Positions 54,475 to 63,713 of a DNA stretch of 64,000 bases are shown here, in pieces. This DNA comes from Geofilum rubicundum JCM 15548. Lineage in GTDB: Bacteria; Bacteroidota; Bacteroidia; Bacteroidales; Marinilabiliaceae. The stretch spans positions 124,001 to 188,000 of the forward strand of contig NZ_BAZW01000003.1 in assembly GCF_000974365.1 (NCBI RefSeq), in the 5' to 3' direction. The first letter of the stretch is position 1. Each line of letters opens with the position of its first letter. Under the pieces are notes generated by a model. It saw only the letters and a list, made by a program, of their open reading frames with translations. It was not told where the DNA came from and ran no database searches. The position numbers and the translations under genes are program-made.

Positions 54475-55041
54475 ATGGGCAAGCACAATTCATTCGATGA
54501 TTTTATCAAGCGCAACAGGGAGGCATTCGATAGCCAGATGCCTTCCGATCAGCTGTGGGATAGAATTGCCTCTGAGGTAAATGTTTCCCAGTCGGGCAAG
54601 CGCCAGTTATGGTTCAACCATGCCAGGCGCTATGCGGCCGTCGCCCTGGTCTTTTTATCTGTTGCAGCAGGGCTGCACATGGTTTTCTTTTCATCTGTTG
54701 AGGGCGAAGACCTGCAGGCCTCATTGGTCAGTAAAGAAATTAATGATGTTACTTATTTCTATGAGACCGAGATAGAAAGAAAAAGAGAACGCGTAATGGC
54801 CTTAACGGCTGAAATACCTGCCATAGAGCAGGAAATAGAAATGGATTTTGAAGCCCTGGACTTGGCACTTAAGGAACTCAAGGCCGATTTGAACGATGAT
54901 GTGGCCAATTCAGAAGTGCTCACAGCCATGATACAGAATTACCGGTTGAAACTTCAAATTCTGGAACAAATACTGGAATTTGTTGAACCAACTTCAACAG
55001 ATAATAATACGGAAGATGAGAATGATACATTTAGTTTGTAG
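54475..55041 (+). CDS. Single-pass membrane protein, probable anti-sigma partner
   Basis: This 188-residue protein starts at ATG 54475, 4 bases after the sigma stop. Residues 1-50 are polar and helical (FDDFIKRNREAFDSQMPSDQLWDRI), a pattern common in Bacteroidota anti-sigma-like proteins. One membrane helix (RYAAVALVFLSVAAGLHMVF) follows, then a long periplasmic coiled coil. Anti-sigma function is inferred from position and topology; no ASD zinc motif is present. Confidence 0.7.
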   Translation: MGKHNSFDDFIKRNREAFDSQMPSDQLWDRIASEVNVSQSGKRQLWFNHARRYAAVALVFLSVAAGLHMVFFSSVEGEDLQASLVSKEINDVTYFYETEIERKRERVMALTAEIPAIEQEIEMDFEALDLALKELKADLNDDVANSEVLTAMIQNYRLKLQILEQILEFVEPTSTDNNTEDENDTFSL

Positions 55042-55132
55042 AGTCATAATCCATGCCTTGTGCTTTAAATGGACGGGCCTTCAACAGCGACATGCCTGTT
55101 TTAGGTTGGTACTGTTTAACAAGGTGATTTAT

Positions 55133-56230
55133 ATGGGCAGGGTTTTTTCGCCCTTTGTTATCAGTACGTTCTTACTATTGGTGGGTTTTTCAGGTGGAAT
55201 GTCTGCCCAAATGTATGAAGATACCTGGCAGTCTGTTAAGACCTACCCGGCCCAGCCGGGCATTAATCTGGCAGTTAATAATAAGTATGGTTCTGTTTTG
55301 GTCACCATCTGGGATCGCGACTCGGTGAAAATTGAGGTGACCAGAAAAATTTTTGAGAAAAGCCGGGACCGTTTAAACACGCTGCGTGATAATATTGATA
55401 TTGACTATCAGGTTTTTTCAAACGGCCTTTCTGTTGAAACAGTATTTGGTAGTCGGCATTCTTCTTTGGTTCGTGATTTACGGGAGATGGCCAACCTGTC
55501 GTTGTCCGACTCCCGGTCAAGAATTGACTATAAAATATACCTGCCTGCCCATGCCAACCTCAAAATAACAAATAAATATGGCAATGTTGTACTACCATCC
55601 ATGGATGGCAAAGTGAATGTGGATTTATCCAATGGCGATTTTCAGGCGCGTGATCTTAATGGAGAAGTAAATCTTACCCTGGCCTTTGGCAAGGCCATCC
55701 TTGGCCATCTTAAGAAGGGAGTTGTATCGCTGAATTTCGTTGATTTTAGCGGTGAGCACATGGAGCAGTTGCAATTGGAGGGGCGGTCGTCAGAGATAAA
55801 AATCCAATCGGTGGATGTTTTGGATTTGACATCGCGACGTGATAAGGTTGAAGTGGCCAAGGCGGGCTCTGTGGTTGCCGACGGTTATTTTTCTTCTTTG
55901 AAATTTCTGGAAGTAGAAAGGCAGGCCAGTTTAAAGCTGACCTACGGTGAATTAACGCATATGGTGCTCACTCATACGATTCAACAATGTGACATTGTCA
56001 GTCAAACCTGCAATGTGAATTTGACACTCTTAAACCCCTTGCCCTACCGGGCCAGGGTCAGGCAAACCCGGGGGAGCATTTCCTTACCAGCCAGTGTGCA
56101 AAAGGGAGAAACCACCTCCCAAATGCGCAATGATCTGGATTTCGAGACTTTCTTTTTCGGAAGGAAGGATGCGGCCAACAAGTTCAATATTAATATTTCT
56201 GATTCTGAACTGAAAATTAATCACCAATGA
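55133..56230 (+). CDS. Exported DUF4097-like putative adhesin
   Basis: This 365-residue protein starts at ATG 55133, which gives a clean signal peptide (VISTFLLLVGFSGGMSAQ); the open frame extends upstream into the preceding gene without similarity. The body is repetitive short beta strands (LKITNKYGNVVLPSMDGKVN, VDLSNGDFQARDLNGEVNLT), a beta-helix-like layout of the DUF4097/DUF2807 group. It is the third gene of the ECF-sigma operon. Surface or periplasmic; molecular role unknown. Confidence 0.7.
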   Translation: MGRVFSPFVISTFLLLVGFSGGMSAQMYEDTWQSVKTYPAQPGINLAVNNKYGSVLVTIWDRDSVKIEVTRKIFEKSRDRLNTLRDNIDIDYQVFSNGLSVETVFGSRHSSLVRDLREMANLSLSDSRSRIDYKIYLPAHANLKITNKYGNVVLPSMDGKVNVDLSNGDFQARDLNGEVNLTLAFGKAILGHLKKGVVSLNFVDFSGEHMEQLQLEGRSSEIKIQSVDVLDLTSRRDKVEVAKAGSVVADGYFSSLKFLEVERQASLKLTYGELTHMVLTHTIQQCDIVSQTCNVNLTLLNPLPYRARVRQTRGSISLPASVQKGETTSQMRNDLDFETFFFGRKDAANKFNINISDSELKINHQ

Positions 56231-56276
56231 TGCAACTTGCTTTTTGTTTTTGTGTCATTATTAAAACGAATTTCCA

Positions 56277-56789
56277 ATGCGATTGATATTTTTTAAATAC
56301 TCTGTTTTTTTCGTTCTTTTCTTGGTGGTTGGTACTGCCCGCTCTCAGGATTATGAAAAGGCCATCAAGGTGAAAGGGTTTTCAGGATTGGGGGTCAGCT
56401 ACAAGCACCTAACGGGTTTTGAGAAAGGTTATGAAGTGGGGATTCATACCGCCGATGATTGGGAAAGTCTCTCCTTTCTGAGAATATTCCAACGACCCGC
56501 CTTTCCAAAAATTTCTGACAAGTGGTTTTTGTGCTACGGTTATGGTACCCATGTTTCTTTTTACCGTTCCTACTCTGTTTACAATCCTTTTAAGCCCTTT
56601 GATGCACCCCGGACCTACAACCGGACGTTTATTTCCCCGGGCTTTGACGGAGTGGTTGGTTTTGAATATCGAATGCTGAAGAACCCCTTTCTTATTTCGT
56701 TTGATATCAATGCCAATTTTGAGATTTTCGGACCTGATTATTTCAGGGTTAATGCCTACAATACAGTAGGCCTGGCTTATGTTTTTTGA
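56277..56789 (+). CDS. Small outer-membrane beta-barrel protein
   Basis: This 170-residue protein has a signal peptide (FFVLFLVVGTARSQ) and then alternating strands with glycine and aromatic residues, ending in TVGLAYVF, a typical outer-membrane barrel C-terminal strand. It lies 46 bases after the DUF4097-like gene. An eight-strand barrel is likely; function unknown. Confidence 0.7.
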   Translation: MRLIFFKYSVFFVLFLVVGTARSQDYEKAIKVKGFSGLGVSYKHLTGFEKGYEVGIHTADDWESLSFLRIFQRPAFPKISDKWFLCYGYGTHVSFYRSYSVYNPFKPFDAPRTYNRTFISPGFDGVVGFEYRMLKNPFLISFDINANFEIFGPDYFRVNAYNTVGLAYVF

Positions 56790-56874
56790 GACAGCTTTTA
56801 AAAATTGCGCGCGATTAAAAGTTACCTATAGAGTTCAATTCGTTTAAATAATAATGTAAAAAAAATAAATGCAG

Positions 56875-57554
56875 ATGAAAAAGCTATTAAGTATAATACT
56901 GCTGGGTTTGGTATTACTATCCGTTACGGCCCATGGTCAGGAGGCCGAAGATGAAAAGATGAGAACCGTGTTTGGAAGTCCCGATGTTACTTCTGTGGGT
57001 GGATATGGAGGGTTTGATATGGGTTATACGCAAGTGGACCAATTGGATGCTGTATATGTCGGCGCCAGAGCCATGGCCGTTATCAATCATTCCCTGGCTT
57101 TTGGATTGGGCGGAAAAGCGGTCATTTCAAGACCGGTGAATGATGTTCACCTCAACCATGAATATGAATTTGCCGGAGGTTATGGGGGCGTTTATATTGA
57201 GCCATTGTGGGTGCTTTTAACCCTGTTCACCTCTCCTTTCCCGTGTTGATTGGTGCGGGTGGTGTGGGCTACATCCGACACTGGGGCGAACGCGATGATT
57301 TTGATAATAATTGGGAGGTGGATGAAGACAGTTATGCCTTCTTTGTCTTTGAACCCGGCGTGGAAATTGAATTCAATGTCATTGAATGGATGCGATTTGC
57401 CCTTGTGGGCAGTTACCGCTTCACTTCTGATGTGAAACTCAATTATAAAAACAGTGTATTTGGAGAAACGGCCTACGGAGGAACCCCCATTGCATCCACC
57501 GATTTGATGAGGTCTTATAACGTGGGTGTGGTTGTTAAATTTGGTCTTTTCTAG
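56875..57554 (+). CDS. Outer-membrane beta-barrel protein (one frameshift)
   Basis: About 226 residues when one missing C near 57202-57203 is restored (GAGCCATT for GAG-CCC-ATT). Signal peptide LSIILLGLVLLSVTAHGQ; then barrel strands (GGYGGFDMGYTQVDQLDAVY, FAGGYGGVYIEPIVGAFNPV across the break), ending in NVGVVVKFGLF. The start is ATG 56875; an ATG two codons upstream is also in frame. Related in style to the preceding barrel gene. Confidence 0.7.
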
Positions 57555-57705
57555 TGGCAGGGCCATCTGCTGCTTACTATTTCTAAACCTTTTCTTACTG
57601 GCTATTGTTTCCGGACTGCTGGTCAATAGAAACCTTTTCTTAACAATATAAGTTGTTGAGGTGGTCCATATTTGTCTAAATTGTCCGACAGAAAATAAGT
57701 GTTAA

Positions 57706-57742
57706 TATGCTTGTTAATAGTGTTTTATGCTTGTTAATAGTG
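57706..57742. repeat. Two direct copies of a 17-bp sequence
   Basis: TATGCTTGTTAATAGTG occurs at 57706-57722 and 57726-57742, a 20-base period, about 68 bases before the TonB receptor ATG. Two-turn spacing on one face of DNA suits a regulator-binding site. The rest of the 255-base gap shows nothing else. Confidence 0.6.
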
Positions 57743-57809
57743 CTTTGTGGTGTGTTGTGAGGCCAGTCAATAGCTGAATTTGAGGTTTAAATTTATTAAA
57801 AGAAGAAAA

Positions 57810-60161
57810 ATGAATCGTGTATTATTATATGGCCTGTTTCTGTTGGCCATTTTGTTTGCCATAGAAGTAGTGGCAGAGGAACCGGAGGCGCCTGCCCGCC
57901 AACCAGTTGTCAGTGGTTACATCAAAGATGCCGAAACGGGTGAAGTATTGCTGGGGGCCACCGTATATGAAAAAGAAAGTGGTTTAGGAACGGCCTCCAA
58001 CCTTTACGGTTTCTATAGCTTTTCCACCCCGGAAGGAGAGAAGACGCTGGTATTTAGTTTTATGGGGTATGTGTCTCAGGAGCACCGGATACGGGTGGAA
58101 GGTGATCATTCGCTAACGGTCAGTCTGGCCCCCAAGGTGGCCGAACTGAATGAAGTCAAAATTTACGGCAATAATTCGCACACCCGTCTGGATGATCCCA
58201 TGATGGGGGTGCAGCGGATCCATGCCGATGTCATCAAACAAGTCCCCGCTCTAATGGGTGAAGTAGATGCCATCAAAGTGCTGCAACTGATGCCTGGTGT
58301 ACAGGCAGCCAGTGAAGGGTCCAGCGGTTTTAGTGTGCGGGGCGGCAATCCCGACCAGAATTTGGTGTTGCTCGATGAGGCCATTGTTTACAATGCCGGA
58401 CACCTCATGGGCTTTTTCTCCGTCTTTAATAACGATGCCATCCGGGATGTCAACCTTTACAAGGGTGACATCCCGGCACGCAGCGGTGGCCGTTTGGCTC
58501 CGTACTGGATGTGAGAATGAAGGACGGGAATTCTAAAAAACTATCGGCCACCGGTGGCATAGGTACCATATCTTCCCGGTTAACGCTCGAAGGACCTTTG
58601 GGATCAGAGAAGACCACCTTCATTCTGGCCGGCCGTCGCACTTATGCCGATATGTTTCTGCCGTTGTCCTCCGATGAAGCCGTGAAGGATAATAAACTCT
58701 ATTTCTATGATTTTAACGCCAAGTTGAATCATACATTCAGCGACCGCGACCGGATTTTTGTGAGTGGTTATTTTGGACGGGATGTCTTTGACAATAATTC
58801 TTCACGGATGGATTTCGGGAACCGGACCCTGACAATGAGGTGGAACCACGTCTATTCGCCCCGCTTGTTTTCCAATATGACCTTTATCCACAGTAATTAT
58901 AATTACCTTTTGGGCAACGAGAGTTCAGATGTGGAGGGCTTTGAGTGGAAAGCAGACATGCAGGATTTAAGTCTCAAGGCTGATTTTAACTACTACCTGA
59001 ACCCGAACAATGAGATCACTTTTGGTGCCCAATCCATTTATCACAACATTGTTCCGGGGCATGCCAAAGGTACCGGCAGCTCCTCCATCTTTAATGAGCT
59101 TAAGATGCCGGCCAGCCACTCTCTGGAACATGCGCTTTATGCCGAAAACAAGCAAAAGATAAGTCCGCGACTCACCCTGCGATATGGTTTGCGCTGGTCT
59201 GTGTTTCAGAATATGGGCAAGGCCACTTCCTATGGATTCGACCAGGACTATGAAGTCACCGACACCATGAATTACGAGAAGGGCGAAGTGTATAACACGT
59301 ATCAGGGGCTGGAGCCCCGACTGGGCATTACCTATATGCTCAATGATCAAACCAGTCTGAAAGCCAGCTATTCCCGCACCCGCCAATACATCCACCTGGC
59401 CAGTAATTCTACCGGAACTACGCCGTTGGATGTGTGGTTTCCTTCCTCGCCCAACGTGAAACCCCAAATATCCGATCAGATATCGGCCGGTATATTCCGT
59501 CATTTTTTGAACGATGCCTTTGATGTTGGGGTTGAGGTTTTTTACAAGGAGATGCAAAACTCCATCGATTTTAAAGACTATGCCGACCTACTGTTGAATG
59601 AATTGTTGGAAGGCGAGTTGCGCTTTGGGAAGTCCCAGGCCTATGGCGTGGAGTTTTTAACCCGTTTTGATTATGGTCGATGGAACGGATGGGTCGGTTA
59701 CACCTGGAGTAAGTCTCAACGCAAGATGAGCGGTATCATTGAGGACGATTGGTACTTCTCGCCCTATGATCATCCCCACGATTGTTCTGTGGTGGTCAAT
59801 CACAGAACCAGCCAGCGGGTTTCAATTTCTGCCAACTGGATCTATTACACGGGTTCTCCGGTTACCTTCGGTGGGACGATTCGAGAGCAGGGGAGACATT
59901 CTTCCCATTTATTCCAAACGAAATGCAGAGCGGATGCCCGATTACCATCGCCTGGATGTATCCCTGACACTTAAAGGGAAAAACCGGCCCGAGCGAAAAT
60001 GGGAAAGTGAATGGGTCTTCTCGGTTTACAATGCCTATGGACGGAAAAATGCCTGGGCCATCAATTTTCAACAAGACGAGGATGATGCCTATAAAACCAA
60101 GGCCACCAAGCTTTATCTGTTTTCTGTGATTCCGGCTGTTACCTATAATTTTAAATTTTAA
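57810..60161 (+). CDS. TonB-dependent outer-membrane receptor with carboxypeptidase-regulatory domain (two frameshifts)
   Basis: About 784 residues when a missing C near 58498 (TTGGCTCC for TTG-GCC-TCC) and two missing C near 59869 (TTCGG for TTC-CCG-G) are restored. Order: signal peptide; CarboxypepD_reg-like domain (VSGYIKDAETGEVLLGATVY); plug (GEVDAIKVLQLMPGVQAASE, GFSVRGGNPDQNLVLLDEAI); and a 22-strand-type barrel ending VIPAVTYNFKF. Starts at ATG 57810. The next gene is DUF4249, its usual partner in Bacteroidota. Substrate unknown; not a SusC/SusD pair. Confidence 0.9.
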
Positions 60162-60165
60162 GGAT

Positions 60166-61044
60166 ATGCGTTTTTATAAATACTGCTCAGTTCTGTTGGT
60201 TGGCTGTTTGTGGCTGACTGCTTGTGAGGAAGACATTGAACTGTCACTGAATGGTGATCAGCCCCGACTGGTGGTGGATGGCGCCATCACCACCGATACC
60301 ATGGCTCACAAGGTCAAATTATCTTTCGGGCAATTACTTCGACAATCAGCCATGCCCCGCGTAAGCGGGGCCGTGGTGACCTTGTCCGATGGGGACGACA
60401 CCTTTGTTTTGCAGGAGTCGGATGATGCTCCGGGAGAATATCTCACGTCCGATTCCTTTTTCGGTCGCCAAAACACCCTCTATTCCCTGGAAATATCCAA
60501 TGTGGATGTCAATGGAGATGGCCGGGAGGAAGTTTATACTTCTGAGAGCTATTTAAATCCGCTCATTGAAACGGATTCGGTATCTATCGGCTTTCATCGC
60601 ATTTGGAAACTATGGCAAATCAATCTTCACGCCCATGACCCGGCCGGCGTTGAGAATTATTATCTGTTTAATCTATACATCAATGGGGAGCTGTACTCCG
60701 ACCGTTATGGTAAAATGAGTTATACAGACGACCGCTTTTTTGATGGCAGCTTTGCCGACGGGGTGTGGATTTTTGCGCTCGACTCAGAAGATGATGAGGA
60801 GAATCTGGTTCCCGGAGATGTGGTGACACTGGAAACATGGATGGTTGAAAAAAGCTACTACGATTTTGTGAATGCAGCGGAGGAGGAAACCGGTGTTAAA
60901 ACGCCCCTTTTCTCCGGACCTCCTGCCAATGTACCCAGCAATATCAGCAATGGGGCTTTGGGACAATTTGCGGCCTATGCCATTTCCCGGTATTCTGTCG
61001 TGAATGAATTTACGGCCGAAGAGATGCTTGAAATGGCCCAATAA
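60166..61044 (+). CDS. DUF4249 lipoprotein
   Basis: This 292-residue protein has a lipobox ending in Cys20 (VGCLWLTACEED). The start of the mature protein (LSLNGDQPRLVVDGAITTDT) and VSGAVVTLSDGDDTFVLQE are typical of DUF4249, Bacteroidota lipoproteins encoded next to TonB-dependent receptors. Likely an outer-membrane accessory that binds the receptor's ligand. It begins 4 bases after the receptor stop. Bases 60354-60371 are identical to the gap terminator hairpin. Confidence 0.88.
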   Translation: MRFYKYCSVLLVGCLWLTACEEDIELSLNGDQPRLVVDGAITTDTMAHKVKLSFGQLLRQSAMPRVSGAVVTLSDGDDTFVLQESDDAPGEYLTSDSFFGRQNTLYSLEISNVDVNGDGREEVYTSESYLNPLIETDSVSIGFHRIWKLWQINLHAHDPAGVENYYLFNLYINGELYSDRYGKMSYTDDRFFDGSFADGVWIFALDSEDDEENLVPGDVVTLETWMVEKSYYDFVNAAEEETGVKTPLFSGPPANVPSNISNGALGQFAAYAISRYSVVNEFTAEEMLEMAQ

Positions 61045-61167
61045 GCGGCAAAAAGTATGATTTCGATAACAAATGGAAAGATGGGAACAAATGGATTTTT
61101 TAATGATTATTTAGGTTTGTTGTGTTAATAAATTCAAGCATACTAACCATTATTAAAAAATCGAACC

Positions 61168-61863
61168 ATGAGAAAAATTTACCAAGCACTGCAAGTGTTC
61201 TTCCTCTTTTGTTTGTTGTCTGCTCTCAGCCTTTCAGCTGCCTATGCCCAGGTTGATGTTACCTTTCGGGTCAATATGGAGGGACAGGATGTTTCCAACG
61301 GCGTATGGATGACCGGAGAACTCAACGCCTGGGAATTTACCGCCTTAACACAGGAAGGAGAAACAGACGTTTATAGTGTTACGCTGTCGCTGGAAAGTGG
61401 CATGCAGTATATTTATTACTATAGACTCACGAATGATTGGGCTGGACCGCGCGAAGAAGTACCCGCCGAATGTGCCAATTCCATTGATCGTGTGGGAACT
61501 GAGGCTCCCTGGGAAGGAGATCGGTTGGTGATTGTACCCGCAGAAAGCACCACTTTGGATGTGGTATATTACAGCGGTTGTGCCGTTGATGGCGTAACAA
61601 CCAGCGTGGTTAATCCGAAAGCAGATGAAGCGACAGGGATCAGCATCAGGGCCTACAACGATCAGGTTCAGGTTACCATTCAGGCGGATTTATTGTCAGG
61701 CAATAGTGCTGTCGTAGATGTAATGGATGTGAACGGACGGGTTCTGAATAGTTTGGAAACCAGAGAAACCGTGACTTCATTGAGTTCCCCGGGTAAAGGC
61801 ATTTATTTTGTCAGGGTGCGTGTGGGAGATTGGATAGCTGTTGAAAAAATAATCCTTCTTTGA
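61168..61863 (+). CDS. Secreted starch-binding-like module protein with T9SS sorting domain
   Basis: This 231-residue protein has a signal peptide (ending AAYAQ), one CBM20/48-like beta module (VDVTFRVNMEGQDVSNGVWM, TGELNAWEFTALTQEGETDV, YIYYYRL) and a C-terminal T9SS sorting domain. There is no catalytic domain. It is a clear paralogue of the N terminus and C terminus of the GH53 protein 8 bases downstream, as if that gene were duplicated and lost its enzyme part, or the reverse. Likely a secreted glycan-binding protein acting with the galactanase. Confidence 0.75.
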   Translation: MRKIYQALQVFFLFCLLSALSLSAAYAQVDVTFRVNMEGQDVSNGVWMTGELNAWEFTALTQEGETDVYSVTLSLESGMQYIYYYRLTNDWAGPREEVPAECANSIDRVGTEAPWEGDRLVIVPAESTTLDVVYYSGCAVDGVTTSVVNPKADEATGISIRAYNDQVQVTIQADLLSGNSAVVDVMDVNGRVLNSLETRETVTSLSSPGKGIYFVRVRVGDWIAVEKIILL

Positions 61864-61870
61864 TTCTGTT

Positions 61871-63661
61871 ATGAGAAAAATCGACAAGGCATTGCAAGTG
61901 ATTTTCCTGTTTGGTATGGCGTTGATCCTCAATCTTTCCGCTGCCCATGCACAGGTGGATATAACCTTTCGGGTCAATATGCAGGGACAGGATGTTTCCA
62001 GCGGTGTGTTTATTACAGGAGAGCTCAATGATTGGGCCTTTACGCCATTGACACAGGAAGGTGAAACCGATGTTTACCAGGTGACGCTGTCACTGACCAG
62101 TGGTGCTCAGTATATTTATTATTATAAACCGACTGCCGCCTGGGATAACCTTCGTGAAACAGTGCCTGTCGAGTGTGCCAATTCCCATGAAAAAGATGGT
62201 GGCTGGGAGGGTGATCGCATGATCACCGTGCCAGCCACTAACAAAATTCTTGACGTGGTTTATTATGGTGGTTGTTATGAGGCACCTATTGTGACCGAAC
62301 CTGGAGAACCATCCTTTGATTATATTTTGGGTGTGGACTTGTCCTACATCAACCAGGTAGAAGATCATGGCGGGGTATATAAGGAAAATGATGTTCAGGC
62401 AGATCCCTATCAATTGATGGGCGACAAGGGAGCCAATCTTTCGCGGATACGACTGTGGCACAGTCCGGACTGGGTCAAAGATGTTTATGGTGCCTCTACT
62501 ACTGTTTACAGTGGTTTTCAGGATGTTGCCCGTAGTATTGAACGGTCTCATAACGCCGGCATGCAGGTATTGCTGGATTTTCATTATTCTGATACCTGGG
62601 CCGATCCCGGGCACCAGGATGTGCCGGTCGCCTGGAGAAATATCACCAGTCTGGAAGTCTTATGTGATTCGGTTTATAATTATACCTATGCTACACTAAG
62701 CGACTTGCAAGCTTTGGGGCTTTTGCCGGAAATGGTGCAGATTGGCAATGAAACCAATCACGGGATGATGATCACCAACACGCCTGCAGGTTTTCCTTCA
62801 CTTAATGTGCACAATGGCCAATGGGCCAGTTTTGGGAAGGTGGTCAATGCAGGCATCCAAGCCGTGCGGGATATTGAGGCGGAACACAATAAGGAAATTG
62901 TCGTGGCGCTTCATGTGGCGGATCCTAAGAATCTGGCTTCATGGACCGGGAATGTGATCAATCAGGGGAAGGTGACCGACTTTGAAATAATGGGATTCTC
63001 CTATTATCATATTTGGCATACCGATGTTTCTTTTGATGCTTTACCCGGATTGGTATCTAATGTGAAGCAGCAGTACAATAAGGAGATTGTAATTATGGAG
63101 ACGGCCTACCCGTTTACCACTGGCTGGAACGATCATTACAACAATATTTACACAGAAAACCCGCTGGAAGGTTTTCCTTATACCGTTGAGGGACAAAAAG
63201 ATTTTTTAACCACACTGAATCAAAACATATTGGATGCTGGCGGAATGGGCGTCATATACTGGGAGCCAGCCTGGATTTCTTCAAATATGGAAGATCTTTG
63301 GGGTGTTGGTTCCAGCTGGGAAAATTGTGCCTTCTTCGATTTTGATGGTAACCTCACCTCAGTAGTGGATTATTTTGATTTTGCCTCTGGCATCCCAAAT
63401 AGTATTTCGCCTATAAGTGAGGTGGGTTCAAAAGATATCAGCATTAAGGGTTATAAGGATTATGTGAGCGTTGAGATAAAGCCTGAATTGTTATTGCGGG
63501 ATACGGCAATAATGGAGCTATTAGATCTTAGTGGACGCACCATCAAAAGGCGACAAACCTCAGAAGCTAAAACTTATATTCAATCACCCCACAAAGGTCT
63601 GCATTTTGTCAGAGTGAGCGTCGCCAACCAAATGGTGATCGAAAAAATAATGATTTTGTAA
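61871..63661 (+). CDS. GH53 endo-beta-1,4-galactanase with binding module and T9SS sorting domain
   Basis: This 596-residue protein has a signal peptide, a CBM20/48-like module (VDITFRVNMQGQDVSSGVFI), then a GH53 barrel: ILGVDLSYINQVEDHGGVYK, NLSRIRLWHSPDW, QVLLDFHYSDTWADPGHQDV, the acid/base Glu in EMVQIGNETNHGMM, the nucleophile Glu in EIVIMETAYPFT and the end VIYWEPAWISS. It finishes with a T9SS sorting domain (VIEKIMIL). It cleaves beta-1,4-galactan of type I arabinogalactan outside the cell. The next gene is a GH1 enzyme that could finish the job. Confidence 0.93.
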   Translation: MRKIDKALQVIFLFGMALILNLSAAHAQVDITFRVNMQGQDVSSGVFITGELNDWAFTPLTQEGETDVYQVTLSLTSGAQYIYYYKPTAAWDNLRETVPVECANSHEKDGGWEGDRMITVPATNKILDVVYYGGCYEAPIVTEPGEPSFDYILGVDLSYINQVEDHGGVYKENDVQADPYQLMGDKGANLSRIRLWHSPDWVKDVYGASTTVYSGFQDVARSIERSHNAGMQVLLDFHYSDTWADPGHQDVPVAWRNITSLEVLCDSVYNYTYATLSDLQALGLLPEMVQIGNETNHGMMITNTPAGFPSLNVHNGQWASFGKVVNAGIQAVRDIEAEHNKEIVVALHVADPKNLASWTGNVINQGKVTDFEIMGFSYYHIWHTDVSFDALPGLVSNVKQQYNKEIVIMETAYPFTTGWNDHYNNIYTENPLEGFPYTVEGQKDFLTTLNQNILDAGGMGVIYWEPAWISSNMEDLWGVGSSWENCAFFDFDGNLTSVVDYFDFASGIPNSISPISEVGSKDISIKGYKDYVSVEIKPELLLRDTAIMELLDLSGRTIKRRQTSEAKTYIQSPHKGLHFVRVSVANQMVIEKIMIL

Positions 63662-63713
63662 CATCCGGCTGTCCCGAATACTGTAGCTTTGTCCTTTAAA
63701 ACAGTTGTTTAAT

